DNA of 32,933 nucleotides, from the NCBI GenBank assembly GCA_946886865.1, contig CAMPJI010000020.1, forward strand, positions 1 to 32,933, given 5' to 3'. This document shows, in pieces, positions 24,498-32,923 of the stretch. The stretch comes from an uncultured Lysobacterales bacterium. Its GTDB lineage: Bacteria > Pseudomonadota > Gammaproteobacteria > Xanthomonadales > Xanthomonadaceae. Below the pieces are notes generated by a model, which saw only the letters and a list, made by a program, of their open reading frames with translations, ran no database searches and had not been told where the DNA came from. Every line of letters starts with the position of its first letter. The stretch's first letter is position 1. The position numbers and the translations under genes were made by a program.

Positions 24498-25661
24498 ATG
24501 CGAATTCGAGATCTGGCCGACGAAGCCGTCAGCCCCGCCGAAGCCTTCGTCAATGCGGTCTATATGCAGGCGCATCGTGGTACGGAGCTGCCGTACGCGC
24601 TGACGTACTACCCGGCGGCCTCCATGAACCCGTTCCAGCGCCTGCTGTACAGCCGGGCGGCGGTCAATGGCTATGCGGTTGTGCCTGGCCTGCAGTTGCA
24701 GAACCTGGGGCGCGTCAGTTGGCGGGACAGGTCGGTCATCCATCTGCATTGGCTGGCCTCCGTGCTCAAAGGTGTCGAATCGCGCTCGGCGGCCGAAGCG
24801 CGCATTGCTGGCTTCCGCTCGAACTTGGCGTCCTGGCGCGCTGCAGGCCACAGGGTCGTCTGGAGCCTGCACAACGTTCTTCCGCACGACTGTCCGTACC
24901 CGGAGGCCGAAGTCGCCCTGCGCCGAGTGCTGGTGGAAGGCGCCGATGCCGTCCATGTGCTCTCGCATGCCTCGGTCGACGAAGCGCGTCGCCACTACGA
25001 CCTCCCGGGGGACAAGGTGTTTCATGTTCCGCATCCTTCCTACGAGGGCTGGTACGCCAACGTCGACGAGCGGGAAGCGTCCCGCCTGGAACTGGACCTG
25101 CCGGGCGGTGCGTTCACGTTTGCATTCTTCGGATCCCTGCAACCCTACAAGGGGGTGTTGGACCTGATCGACGCATTCCGCACGCTCCGTGCACGCGAGC
25201 ACTCACGGCCCCTGCGGCTCGTGATCGCGGGCAAGCCGATCGATGCCGGCTACGCGGACGAGATCCGCGGCTGCATCGGTGATGACACCGACATCCTGTT
25301 CATCCCCAGTGCCATGGAAGAGCGGCAGGTGCAGGTGGTGTTCAATGCGGCCGATGTCGTTGTGGCGCCCTACCGCAGGACCCTCAATTCGGGCGTGGCG
25401 TTGCTGGCTTCCACCTTCCGCAAGCCACTGGTCGCGCCAGCGGGTGGTGGCCTGGTTGAGACGTTCTCCGATGACACGACGCTGCTTTACGGGCCTGAGC
25501 AGGAGAGCGGGCTGGTAGATGCGATGGAACGCGCCTTCGCCCATGTACCTTCGCCGGAAGTATTCGATCGTCTACTGCAGCGTCACAGTCCGCACCACGT
25601 GTCCGATGCCTTCTTCCACAGTCTGACCCAAAGGCTGTTCGACCAGGGGGACATGCGATGA
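24498..25661 (+). CDS. GT-B glycosyltransferase (GT4-like)
   Basis: A 387-residue cytoplasmic glycosyltransferase. The N-terminal Rossmann half shows YYPAASMNPFQRLLYSRA, VIHLHWLASVLKG and VVWSLHNVLPHDC; the C-terminal nucleotide-sugar half begins FAFFGSLQPYKGVLDLIDAF and includes LVIAGKP, VFNAADVVVAPYR and NSGVALLASTFRKPLVAPAGGGLVE, the counterpart of the GT4 EX7E loop. ATG at 24498 (MRIRDLADEAVSP) is 29 bases after the MBOAT gene with a GAAAAACACGAG purine-rich lead; earlier in-frame sequence overlaps the MBOAT gene and is shadow. It overlaps the next gene by ATGA. Donor and acceptor sugars are not predictable. Confidence 0.88.
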   Translation: MRIRDLADEAVSPAEAFVNAVYMQAHRGTELPYALTYYPAASMNPFQRLLYSRAAVNGYAVVPGLQLQNLGRVSWRDRSVIHLHWLASVLKGVESRSAAEARIAGFRSNLASWRAAGHRVVWSLHNVLPHDCPYPEAEVALRRVLVEGADAVHVLSHASVDEARRHYDLPGDKVFHVPHPSYEGWYANVDEREASRLELDLPGGAFTFAFFGSLQPYKGVLDLIDAFRTLRAREHSRPLRLVIAGKPIDAGYADEIRGCIGDDTDILFIPSAMEERQVQVVFNAADVVVAPYRRTLNSGVALLASTFRKPLVAPAGGGLVETFSDDTTLLYGPEQESGLVDAMERAFAHVPSPEVFDRLLQRHSPHHVSDAFFHSLTQRLFDQGDMR

Positions 25662-28600
25662 GCATCGAAGCCACGTCCGCTAATCCACAGTCTCCTTCTG
25701 CGAAAGCGATGCTGTCGCAGGGTGAGGCGACTGTCCGGCCGGGCTCCGGCTACCGTGTCCGGGTTGCCGCTTTCGATATCCCCGACGAAGCCGGGCCGCG
25801 AGCACTTGTCGCACGAATCCGCTTCAACGACGCCGACGGGAATGAAGTCGCGGGGCCTTACCCGGGCTGCTTCGAGTCCGAACGACATGGCCAGTACATC
25901 TACCTTCCGACGGTCGCATTTGGAGAAGCCCTCAGCGCGGGCTGGTCGGCAGCGACTGTTACCGCGCCGGCCGCCGCCGCATCCATCCATGTGTCGGTCT
26001 TCGCGTGGCGCGCCTCGGCGAGTGTCAGCGTCGATGGCCCGCCAGAAGTTGCCGCAGCAGCTGGCAGCCTTGCGGACCTTGAAGTTCCCGTCAATGGCGG
26101 GTTCGCGCATTGCCTGCATGTTGCCTTGGCAGACGATGTTCCTTCGGACCGCGCGGCGATTGTGCAGGTGGTTTACACGGATGCCGAGCGACAGGAACTG
26201 CCCGGCCCCTATGAAGGCTGCAACCACTCCAGCAAGCACGGTCATTTCGCCTACGCCGGCACGGCACGCGACGGCGCCAAGGAAGTCCGGCTGCTGTTGC
26301 GGCCGCCGCAGCAGGCGGTACGCGCCCGTATTTCCGTTCGACGCTGGAAGGGGACCGACGGCCTGCAGTTGGTGGCAGAGCCGCGGCTTGTGGCGGAATT
26401 GGCCGATGGAGTCCAGGCGCCTGGAGAATGGCTGCCGGTGGGCGCGCGGGGTACGCGCCTTCCATTGGTCGTACCGGAGCAGGCCAGGGGCCGGTACGCC
26501 GTTCTATCGGGCCAGTACGACGCGCGTAGCTCCCAATCTGGCGCACCGGCACTACAGGCGGTGTGCGAGTACCTCGATGCGGAGGGGCGGCCCATTCTCG
26601 ACCGGAACGTAGAGGCAGGTGTGGTGGCGGAACCGCTGTTGCAGTTCGGCGGGGTATCCGAGGCGCGGTCATTCCGTTGCATCATGTGGTGCCCTGAAAG
26701 CGCTGCCTCTGCCCGGCTACGCCTGTACCGGGGCGACAGCGTACGCGACGCGGCCATTCATCGAATGGTCCAATTGAGCGCGCTGGATACGGACGGAGCT
26801 GGGGCACGCGAGATGCACGCGCGGCTTGGCGTCGCGCGAAAAGTCGAGATCACGCGCCCCGCGTTTGCCGAGTGGAGGCTTCGCGTTGCCTTCGAAGGCC
26901 TGCGGGTGGCACCCGCAGGTATTTCACCGCCGCAGACACTCACGGTTCTGTTCCAGGACGCGTCAGGCCGGCCGCTGTCACTCACCGGCTGCGAGGCCGT
27001 GGCCCGTGCCGGTCGCGTGCAGCGCGCGGGAACCGCACTTCAGCTGACCACATCGACAGTCAATGCCGGTGGGGCTTCCGCCCAGTACCTTTCCGCAGCG
27101 CTCGAGGTGGTACCACCGCCGGCTGCCGCCTCGATGGTCGTACGGATCGCCAACGAAGGCGATGTGGACCTCGCTTATACCTGTGGTGTCCATCCTTGCG
27201 ACGCGCTGCTGGAGTCACGCCTGCTGCCGGCATCAATCACCAACGCCAAACGGGTCGAAGAGCAGGACGCCGAAGCCGCACGGGTCATGGTCCAACGCTT
27301 GCTGGACGCGCATCCTGTGGACCCGGACGTGCTGAGTGGCGCGCTGGACGTCCTGAGGCGGCTGGGTGATGCAACGGCAATGCGGTCCGTTGCGCGCCGG
27401 GCCCTGGACCTGCAAAAGCCTCCGGGCAAGCTGCGGTTCAAGGCACGTCATGTCCTAGCGGCTTTGCAGGAGCAGGACCCGGCGTGGACGATCGAGGTTC
27501 CCGGCGCATGGCAGGGCCAAGCCCGGGTGCGGGCGGACGGCGCTCCCCTGCGCGTGGCACACCTGTTCAAGACGTCCGTGCCCTATGAGAACACCGGTGG
27601 CGCCATCCGCTGCCTCAACATGGTCAAGTTCCAGAAGCAGGCGGGGATGGAACCCATCGTGGTTACGCCCCTTGGCTACCCAGCGGGCAACACCAGCGGG
27701 CAACCCTGGGAAATGGAAGAGATCGAGGGAGTGCCCCATTACCGCTTGAACGGCATCAGCCGCGAAGACCTGCGGACCATTCCTTCCACTCGCCAGCTCG
27801 AGTACACGGCGCTGCTTACGGCCCATCTGCTGCGCGACAAGAACGTCGACGTCGTGCAGGCCAGCTCCGGCTATCGCGGGTACGAGCAGGCACTGGTCGG
27901 CATGGCGGTGGCGCGCAAGCTCGGCGTCCCGTTCGTATATGAGGTTCGCTCGTACCACGAGCACACTTGGCGCCCGATGGCCGAGTGGGTGCTGGACGCG
28001 GAATTCACGCGTCGCCGCATGGCCCAGGAGGACCGGTGCATGCGCCAAGCAGACGCCGTGGTCACCATCTGTGAAACGATGAAAGAGGGCCTTGTCGCGC
28101 GTGGCATCCCCGCGGACAAGATCTTCGTTGTTCCCAACAGCGTGGACCTGGACAAATTCCAGCCGGTCGAGCCCGATCCTGATCTGCGCTCGCGCATCGG
28201 GTTGCGCGACGGCCTTGTGGCCGGCTACATCTCGAACGTGTCGGCACGAGAGGGTCACGATGTACTGCTCCGCGCCGTGGCACTGGCCCGTGCAACAGGA
28301 GCGGAACTGCAGTGCCTGATTGTGGGCCGTGGCCCGCAGCTGGATGCGTTGCGATTGCTGGCGTTGGAGCTGGGGATCGCGGACGCGGTGGTTTTCACTG
28401 GCGAGGTGCCCCACGACGAAATACCGCGTTACTACGCGCTTATCGATATCTTCGTCGTCCCGCGGGTAGCGGATTTCGCCAGCGACTTCGTCACGCCGAT
28501 GAAGCCCCTCGAAGCCATGGCGATGCGCAGGCCCCTCATCGTCAGTGACCGTCCAGCGCTACATGAGCTGGTACCGCCGGGTATACGGGGATTGGAGTTC

Positions 28601-28774
28601 GATGCCGGGAGTCCACGCGCGCTATCCGAGGCACTTCTTTCGCTTGCGCAAAATGAAGGCCAGCGCCAAGCATTGGGAGAAGCCGGATTTACCTGGGTCA
28701 CAAGTGAACGCTCGTGGCCAGCCGCCGTTGACGTCTATAAAGGCCTGTATCTAGATTTGCTGGCAGAACGATGA
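25658..28774 (+). CDS. 1038-residue glycosyltransferase with repeated N-terminal beta-rich modules and a GT4 domain
   Basis: The C-terminal part (about 630-1038) is a GT4 glycosyltransferase: RVAHLFKTSVPYENTGGAIRC, PFVYEVRSYHEHTW, VPNSVDLDKFQPV, IVGRGPQLDALR, FVVPR and VTPMKPLEAMAMRRPLIVSD (EX7E-type). The first ~520 residues hold about four tandem beta-rich modules with a shared core (FNDADGNEV, YTDAERQEL, YLDAEGRPI, FQDASGRPL); the first two both have GPYxGC..S..HG and are clearly duplicated. A helical linker (about 540-620) joins them. The N-terminal modules probably bind glycan or another protein; their function is unknown. ATG at 25658 overlaps the previous stop, and its own stop overlaps the sulfotransferase ATG. 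Confidence 0.86.
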   Translation: MSIEATSANPQSPSAKAMLSQGEATVRPGSGYRVRVAAFDIPDEAGPRALVARIRFNDADGNEVAGPYPGCFESERHGQYIYLPTVAFGEALSAGWSAATVTAPAAAASIHVSVFAWRASASVSVDGPPEVAAAAGSLADLEVPVNGGFAHCLHVALADDVPSDRAAIVQVVYTDAERQELPGPYEGCNHSSKHGHFAYAGTARDGAKEVRLLLRPPQQAVRARISVRRWKGTDGLQLVAEPRLVAELADGVQAPGEWLPVGARGTRLPLVVPEQARGRYAVLSGQYDARSSQSGAPALQAVCEYLDAEGRPILDRNVEAGVVAEPLLQFGGVSEARSFRCIMWCPESAASARLRLYRGDSVRDAAIHRMVQLSALDTDGAGAREMHARLGVARKVEITRPAFAEWRLRVAFEGLRVAPAGISPPQTLTVLFQDASGRPLSLTGCEAVARAGRVQRAGTALQLTTSTVNAGGASAQYLSAALEVVPPPAAASMVVRIANEGDVDLAYTCGVHPCDALLESRLLPASITNAKRVEEQDAEAARVMVQRLLDAHPVDPDVLSGALDVLRRLGDATAMRSVARRALDLQKPPGKLRFKARHVLAALQEQDPAWTIEVPGAWQGQARVRADGAPLRVAHLFKTSVPYENTGGAIRCLNMVKFQKQAGMEPIVVTPLGYPAGNTSGQPWEMEEIEGVPHYRLNGISREDLRTIPSTRQLEYTALLTAHLLRDKNVDVVQASSGYRGYEQALVGMAVARKLGVPFVYEVRSYHEHTWRPMAEWVLDAEFTRRRMAQEDRCMRQADAVVTICETMKEGLVARGIPADKIFVVPNSVDLDKFQPVEPDPDLRSRIGLRDGLVAGYISNVSAREGHDVLLRAVALARATGAELQCLIVGRGPQLDALRLLALELGIADAVVFTGEVPHDEIPRYYALIDIFVVPRVADFASDFVTPMKPLEAMAMRRPLIVSDRPALHELVPPGIRGLEFDAGSPRALSEALLSLAQNEGQRQALGEAGFTWVTSERSWPAAVDVYKGLYLDLLAER

Positions 28775-29733
28775 AAAATATCGTTTGCCTGGGTTTTGCC
28801 AAATGCGGAACCACCCTCCTCGACGAAGCTTTCAGGCTGTCGAATAGTGTGTGCACGCCCGCGTATGAGAAAGAGCTGAAGTACTTCCTTCCCCGCAACT
28901 TTCCTGCGGTGGGTCAGTATGATGCCTACATGTCGCGGTTTGGCTCGTCAGAGTCGGCGCTTTATAGTTTTGAGGCTTCGCCCCCGTACATACACCAGGC
29001 TTTACCTGTCCTGGTGCAAGTTCTCGAGAATATAAAGAGCACTCTCAGGGAGCGTCAGGTCGTGATATGTATTCGCCACCCCGTGGCACGGGCATATTCG
29101 CATTACATTCACGATCTCCATACGTTCGGGCTGTTCGGCAACGGGGTTTTTAATCGTAGGAGCGATCTTCTGAGAAGAGGAGGCCCGGGGAGCTTCTTTG
29201 ACGCATTGAAGGGGCCGAGACTCTCACTGCGATATGGGGCAGCCTTACGCCTTGTGATGGAATTCTTCGACAAGGACGAAGTGAGTCTTTTTTTCCTTGA
29301 GCATGATGCCTCGCAACTCCATGCATGGATTGGACGAGTCACCGATGCGGATGTGGCGGCGGAGATTGAGCGTCGGATGCCCGCGGCAATGCCGGTATTC
29401 GCACGGCGCCCTGTACCCAATTATGAAGTCCGTGGAAACACCCTTATCGCCTTCGGCTCTGGCCCGGGAGAAGTCGTGTGCTACCCCGGTGCGGACCCTG
29501 CACAAGTAGCTGACGTCTTGGCAGCACAAAAGCGTTGGACACTTGAACTCAGTGCGGATCGTATCCAGGAGCTCATGGGCGAGTGCTTCGAAGAAGACAT
29601 GAAGCAATGCGCAGAAATCACGGGTGACACGCGCTTTATGGATTACATAAGATGGCCGGTGAAGGCCCAGAGTGCGGAGATCCAAAGCGCCATCCCGGAC
29701 TCTCAACTAATTGCAGGCGATCAGGAGCAGTAA
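28771..29733 (+). CDS. PAPS-dependent sulfotransferase
   Basis: A 320-residue cytoplasmic sulfotransferase expected to move sulfate from PAPS to a sugar hydroxyl. The 5'-phosphosulfate loop is at the very N terminus, GFAKCGTTLLDEAF, with K11 and T14/T15; the 3'-phosphate motif is R102HPVARAYSHY112, matching RxPxxRxxSxY. The length fits the bacterial sulfotransferase family. The start overlaps the preceding glycosyltransferase stop (ATGA), tying it to the glycan cluster. Base composition drops here: sampled 60-base blocks at 28981 and 29281 are 50% and 48% GC, against 68% at 11041. No PAPS-synthesis genes lie in the window. Recent gain by transfer is likely. Confidence 0.88.
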   Translation: MKNIVCLGFAKCGTTLLDEAFRLSNSVCTPAYEKELKYFLPRNFPAVGQYDAYMSRFGSSESALYSFEASPPYIHQALPVLVQVLENIKSTLRERQVVICIRHPVARAYSHYIHDLHTFGLFGNGVFNRRSDLLRRGGPGSFFDALKGPRLSLRYGAALRLVMEFFDKDEVSLFFLEHDASQLHAWIGRVTDADVAAEIERRMPAAMPVFARRPVPNYEVRGNTLIAFGSGPGEVVCYPGADPAQVADVLAAQKRWTLELSADRIQELMGECFEEDMKQCAEITGDTRFMDYIRWPVKAQSAEIQSAIPDSQLIAGDQEQ

Positions 29734-29737
29734 CGAC

Positions 29738-30427
29738 GTGGCATATATATCAAGAGATTTCAGATTCATGTTTCTTTCGGCGCCGGCGACGGGCAGTTCG
29801 GCGATTATCAAAGCACTGTCAGATAATGGAATCGGCGAGTACTATCCGCCGGCAGATATTGTCGCCGACGGCAAGCGTCTTGCACCCAAGAAGCATACAT
29901 CCGTGGTGCAGCTTGAAGATCAGGGCCTACTGCAAGCCGTTAGTTCCTACTACCGTTTCGTCGGAATCAGGAACCCATTCTCTTGGCACGTGGCCAAATA
30001 TCTAAGAAATCGCGTTACTCGCGCGAAGCAGGCTGACAATCCCAATTCCTGGATCAACAAGCTGCCCGAGGCGGATCGCGATCGTTACGTTCGCCAACTC
30101 AAGCGTCAGTTAAAGATGACCTTTCCCGAATTCCTCGAGTCAAGTGTGGCGGGCAAGGATGCTTTCGAGCCGCAAGCGGATTTCCATGTCGGCATTGATC
30201 TTTACATCCATCAGGAGCGTATGGATGAAGACTTCGAACGACTCAAGCGGGACGTTGGGCTGCCCGCAGACATAACCGTCCCGCGGTTCAACGTTACGAA
30301 CGCCATGGGTAAGGATGAGTCTTACAAAGACTTCTACACCCCAGATCTCATAGCCTTGGTATACAAGGCAAACGCACCATTCTTCGAGCGTTTTCCTGAA
30401 TACTCGTTCGAGGGGCTTGAAAGCTGA
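29738..30427 (+). CDS. Sulfotransferase-like protein with altered PAPS loop
   Basis: A 229-residue protein resembling the sulfotransferase family 2 group. The N-terminal FRFMFLSAPATGSSAIIKAL aligns with the usual FIF..PKTGSTS loop, but the PAPS-binding lysine is replaced by alanine. The second site, FVGIRNPFSWHVAKY, corresponds to RNPxxRxxSxY with only part of the residues kept. GTG at 29738 is preferred to an upstream TTG because AGGAG lies 10 bases before it. It is 4 bases after the first sulfotransferase and also lower in GC (55% in the block at 29761). It could be a divergent or inactive transferase, or a partner of the first. It is the last gene of the plus-strand run. Confidence 0.72.
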   Translation: MAYISRDFRFMFLSAPATGSSAIIKALSDNGIGEYYPPADIVADGKRLAPKKHTSVVQLEDQGLLQAVSSYYRFVGIRNPFSWHVAKYLRNRVTRAKQADNPNSWINKLPEADRDRYVRQLKRQLKMTFPEFLESSVAGKDAFEPQADFHVGIDLYIHQERMDEDFERLKRDVGLPADITVPRFNVTNAMGKDESYKDFYTPDLIALVYKANAPFFERFPEYSFEGLES

Positions 30428-30443
30428 TCAGTTTCACGATCAG
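30424..30443. other. Small hairpin spanning two convergent stop codons
   Basis: CTGATC (30424-30429) and GATCAG (30438-30443) pair over 6 bp with an 8-base loop. The stem contains the TGA of the second sulfotransferase and the stop of the pyruvyl transferase, so it is shared by two convergent genes. Without a T-run it is at best a weak terminator. Confidence 0.35.
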
Positions 30444-31432
30444 GAATGTCGCAATGCCTCGGCGAGGCTCTGAAGAGTAGCCTCGGCTCGTCGCTTCAGA
30501 AAGTGACGGGTCGAGCGCGGGATGGGCGGGCAGAACGGGGTGAAACGATCAGCCAGCCGTTTATCGGCGATGGAGCTGAGAAGGTCAGGTCGCTCCATCA
30601 TGCGCATCAGATTTCGGCTCTTGTCCGTGGGCGAGAGCACGAACGAGGGTACACCGTACGCGGCGGCGACTACCGTTCCATGAAACTTCATGCTTGTAAT
30701 CGCTGTGCACTCGCCAATGGCCCTCGAAAGGTCGGCAATATTCTCGCTCCGGACAATTTCTTTGTCGGGGACAGCCAGATCTGCTGCGCGATCTGCGTCC
30801 CGCAGACCCACTGGTCCGGTGCCGAGGATAATCTGGCGTATCCGATAGCCTTCCGTCTTTGCTTTTTCGCATAGGCGGAGGATGTTTGACACATCATCCG
30901 GTTTTCCGCTGCGGTCCCGAGTCACCACTCCCAGAATCGGTGCGTCATCGGGTTTTTCGGCTGGTGGGAGGTCGAGAGCGAACACTAGATCGGCAGAGTG
31001 AGTGGGTTCGACGGCTGGACGCAGGTTCCGCTTGATCCAAGTAGCGCTTTCCATATCGCGCGTGTTGAAGTAACGGATATTCGGGTGGGACAGGAACTCC
31101 CTCATATATTTGAGTGCCGGTTCCTTAGATCCTTTCCAAGTGGGCACCCCGACGCCACAGATGTGAACGGGAAGATCCAGATATTCTCTTTTCCAGTACA
31201 GCTCCGACACAGTCCAGGGCATAACAAGGTCGCCGCCGCCTATGACGATGGCGTCGACCTCAGCAAGCACGTCCGCGACGGGTCGTGAAAAGTACGGCTT
31301 CACGGTCAGATCATTGAGAACCTTGACTTCAAATTCTGGTTCGAGCCACTGGCGATAGACATCGATGAACAACTCGTCGCCGTAGTTGCCCCATCCGAAG
31401 AAGCCGACAAGTCCGATACGCTTCTTAGCCAT
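30440..31432 (-). CDS. Polysaccharide pyruvyl transferase family protein
   Basis: A 330-residue enzyme of the WcaK/CsaB/AmsJ type that adds pyruvate ketals from PEP to sugars of surface glycans. Signatures are LVGFFGWGNYGDELF near the N terminus, VIGGGDLV, ICGVGVPTW, VVTRD and the C-terminal MKFHGTVVAAAYGVPSFVLS with a conserved His. Start ATG at 31432 (MAKKRIGLVG) has GGAG 10 bases upstream; a longer frame to 31492 begins with TTG and is unlikely. It is on the minus strand, downstream of the GT-C gene by 60 bases, and meets the second sulfotransferase with only 12 bases between stops. The sampled block at 31081 is 50% GC. Pyruvylated acidic glycans are well known in the family's targets. Confidence 0.88.
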   Translation of the reverse strand: MAKKRIGLVGFFGWGNYGDELFIDVYRQWLEPEFEVKVLNDLTVKPYFSRPVADVLAEVDAIVIGGGDLVMPWTVSELYWKREYLDLPVHICGVGVPTWKGSKEPALKYMREFLSHPNIRYFNTRDMESATWIKRNLRPAVEPTHSADLVFALDLPPAEKPDDAPILGVVTRDRSGKPDDVSNILRLCEKAKTEGYRIRQIILGTGPVGLRDADRAADLAVPDKEIVRSENIADLSRAIGECTAITSMKFHGTVVAAAYGVPSFVLSPTDKSRNLMRMMERPDLLSSIADKRLADRFTPFCPPIPRSTRHFLKRRAEATLQSLAEALRHS

Positions 31433-31461
31433 AAGTCGCATACTCCATAAATATTTGCTTG

Positions 31462-31478
31462 AGGTGCTCTGAGCACCT
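31462..31478. other. Hairpin in the gap upstream of the pyruvyl transferase gene
   Basis: AGGTGCT (31462-31468) and AGCACCT (31472-31478) form a 7-bp stem with the loop CTG. On the plus strand TTTT follows, terminator-like but with no plus-strand gene before it; on the minus strand it lies in the leader of the pyruvyl transferase gene, about 30 bases before its start. Confidence 0.4.
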
Positions 31479-31492
31479 TTTGTTTCAACCAA

Positions 31493-32923
31493 TTAAGTCG
31501 CTGGCGCGGTCGTCTTCCGAGTGCCCGCCAGCAGGTAGAGGGTCGTGGTCCATCCCAGTATCGTCAGCCAGTGCATATAGCGATAACTTTCAATGGGCGA
31601 TGTGAGCAGTAAAGACAGCGCCAGGCCAACACCGCTGAGGCAGAGAAAAATGACGATGCTGCTCGACGATAGACGGAAAGAAGCGTAGATCGCGGCGGCC
31701 AGAACGACGGATAGCCACAGGATTGGCGCGTACAGGCGAGCGAGCTTCTCACTTCCGAGGGTTCTGCGAAAAAGCGCCTGACCAATGTGCCGCCCGTCGG
31801 GCTCTACGTATCTTGGGTTAAGCACGTAGCTATGGTCGTTCCATGCCGCCAGGTCGCACAACTGCAGAAGGCATGAGAAGGCATCGCGGCGATGCCTCCA
31901 GTATGCCTCAGGATGGGTTTTCAGAAGCACCTTCCAAGCCCGCTTCACCGAAGCCGCATCGTGGTCCAGCTTGTAGACGTTGATCGCGAACGGGGCATCA
32001 GGTCGACGCGTTGTGCGGACCATGCGGGCTGCAGCGGCAGGTGAGTAGTGTTTCTTGATGCCGCGCGTGAACTCGCGCGCGGACTGATCGGTGAGGTTGG
32101 GGGCCTCCGCTAGTGCCAGGCGCGCGGCGCGCCAGGGCTCATCGGCGTTGACGATGATGCCGGCGATGTCGTGCATCAGGATCGGCGTCGTTACATGGGC
32201 GGGTTCGGCCACCAGCCGGTTGAGTGCGGTCACCGGCACCAGCAGCACCACGGCCAGCACTACGCCGCCGATGCAGGCACGCAGCAACTGCCAGCCGCGG
32301 TGGCGATGGGGCCACAGGTAGTACAGGCCACCGGCGAGCAGACCCGCGGTGGCGGCGATGGCGTTGTGCCGGAACGCCGTGGCCAGCAGACAGCACAGCA
32401 CGAGGATTGCAAAGGCGCGTACCCGCACCTGTCGTTGCGTGGCGTTGGCCATCCGGAACAGGTAGGCCACGGCGAACAACAGCAGGCCTGACATCCATAC
32501 GTCCTTCCAGATCATGCCGTTCAAGGTCATGGCGGGCGGGAACAGGCCGAACAGCGGCACCACGACCCAGGCGGACCAGCGCTCCACCAGCCGGGGAAGG
32601 GCTTCCATGCAGAGCCGGGCACAGGCGGTGGCGTACAGCACGGCCTGTCCGACCAACATCAGTGCCGGGCCCTCCACGATGCGGTCCAGCACGGCCCACA
32701 CCAGCGCCATGATGGGCGGGTGCCAACTGGTGAACTCCAGTGTGCGTGCCTGTTCGAGCGAGGCATGGCTGTCGTTGGACATGATGCCCGGGTAGAACAT
32801 GGCCACGATCACCGCGGCAACCGGCAGCCAGGCCCAGGTCAGCCGCGCGGGTCGGCCACGCGCGGGCCCATTCTCGCTTGGCATGGGTGCGGGTCGGGCT
32901 GGCTGGGCGCGTAACTGTGTCAT
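31493..32923 (-). CDS. Multi-span membrane glycosyltransferase-like protein (GT-C type)
   Basis: A 476-residue inner-membrane protein with about ten hydrophobic segments. The N-terminal part reads FYPGIMSNDSHASLEQA...TSWHPPIMALVW, a pattern seen in Gtr-like and DUF6020-type polytopic proteins that use polyprenyl-linked sugars to decorate O-antigen from the periplasmic side; the acidic D in SNDS would be the GT-C catalytic-type residue. A large loop (about 230-370) with NADEPWRAARLALAEAP faces out. ATG at 32923 is near the window edge and has no clear ribosome site; an internal ATG at 32884 is possible. Base composition changes within the gene: 70% GC at 32281 against 48% at 31561. Function in glycan side-branching is inferred. 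Confidence 0.75.
   Translation of the reverse strand: MTQLRAQPARPAPMPSENGPARGRPARLTWAWLPVAAVIVAMFYPGIMSNDSHASLEQARTLEFTSWHPPIMALVWAVLDRIVEGPALMLVGQAVLYATACARLCMEALPRLVERWSAWVVVPLFGLFPPAMTLNGMIWKDVWMSGLLLFAVAYLFRMANATQRQVRVRAFAILVLCCLLATAFRHNAIAATAGLLAGGLYYLWPHRHRGWQLLRACIGGVVLAVVLLVPVTALNRLVAEPAHVTTPILMHDIAGIIVNADEPWRAARLALAEAPNLTDQSAREFTRGIKKHYSPAAAARMVRTTRRPDAPFAINVYKLDHDAASVKRAWKVLLKTHPEAYWRHRRDAFSCLLQLCDLAAWNDHSYVLNPRYVEPDGRHIGQALFRRTLGSEKLARLYAPILWLSVVLAAAIYASFRLSSSSIVIFLCLSGVGLALSLLLTSPIESYRYMHWLTILGWTTTLYLLAGTRKTTAPAT

Noticed and set aside
31433..31492. N-terminal extension of the pyruvyl transferase (TTG start)
   Set aside because: It would include a hairpin and an AT-rich leader; the ATG at 31432 has a GGAG site and matches the family N terminus.
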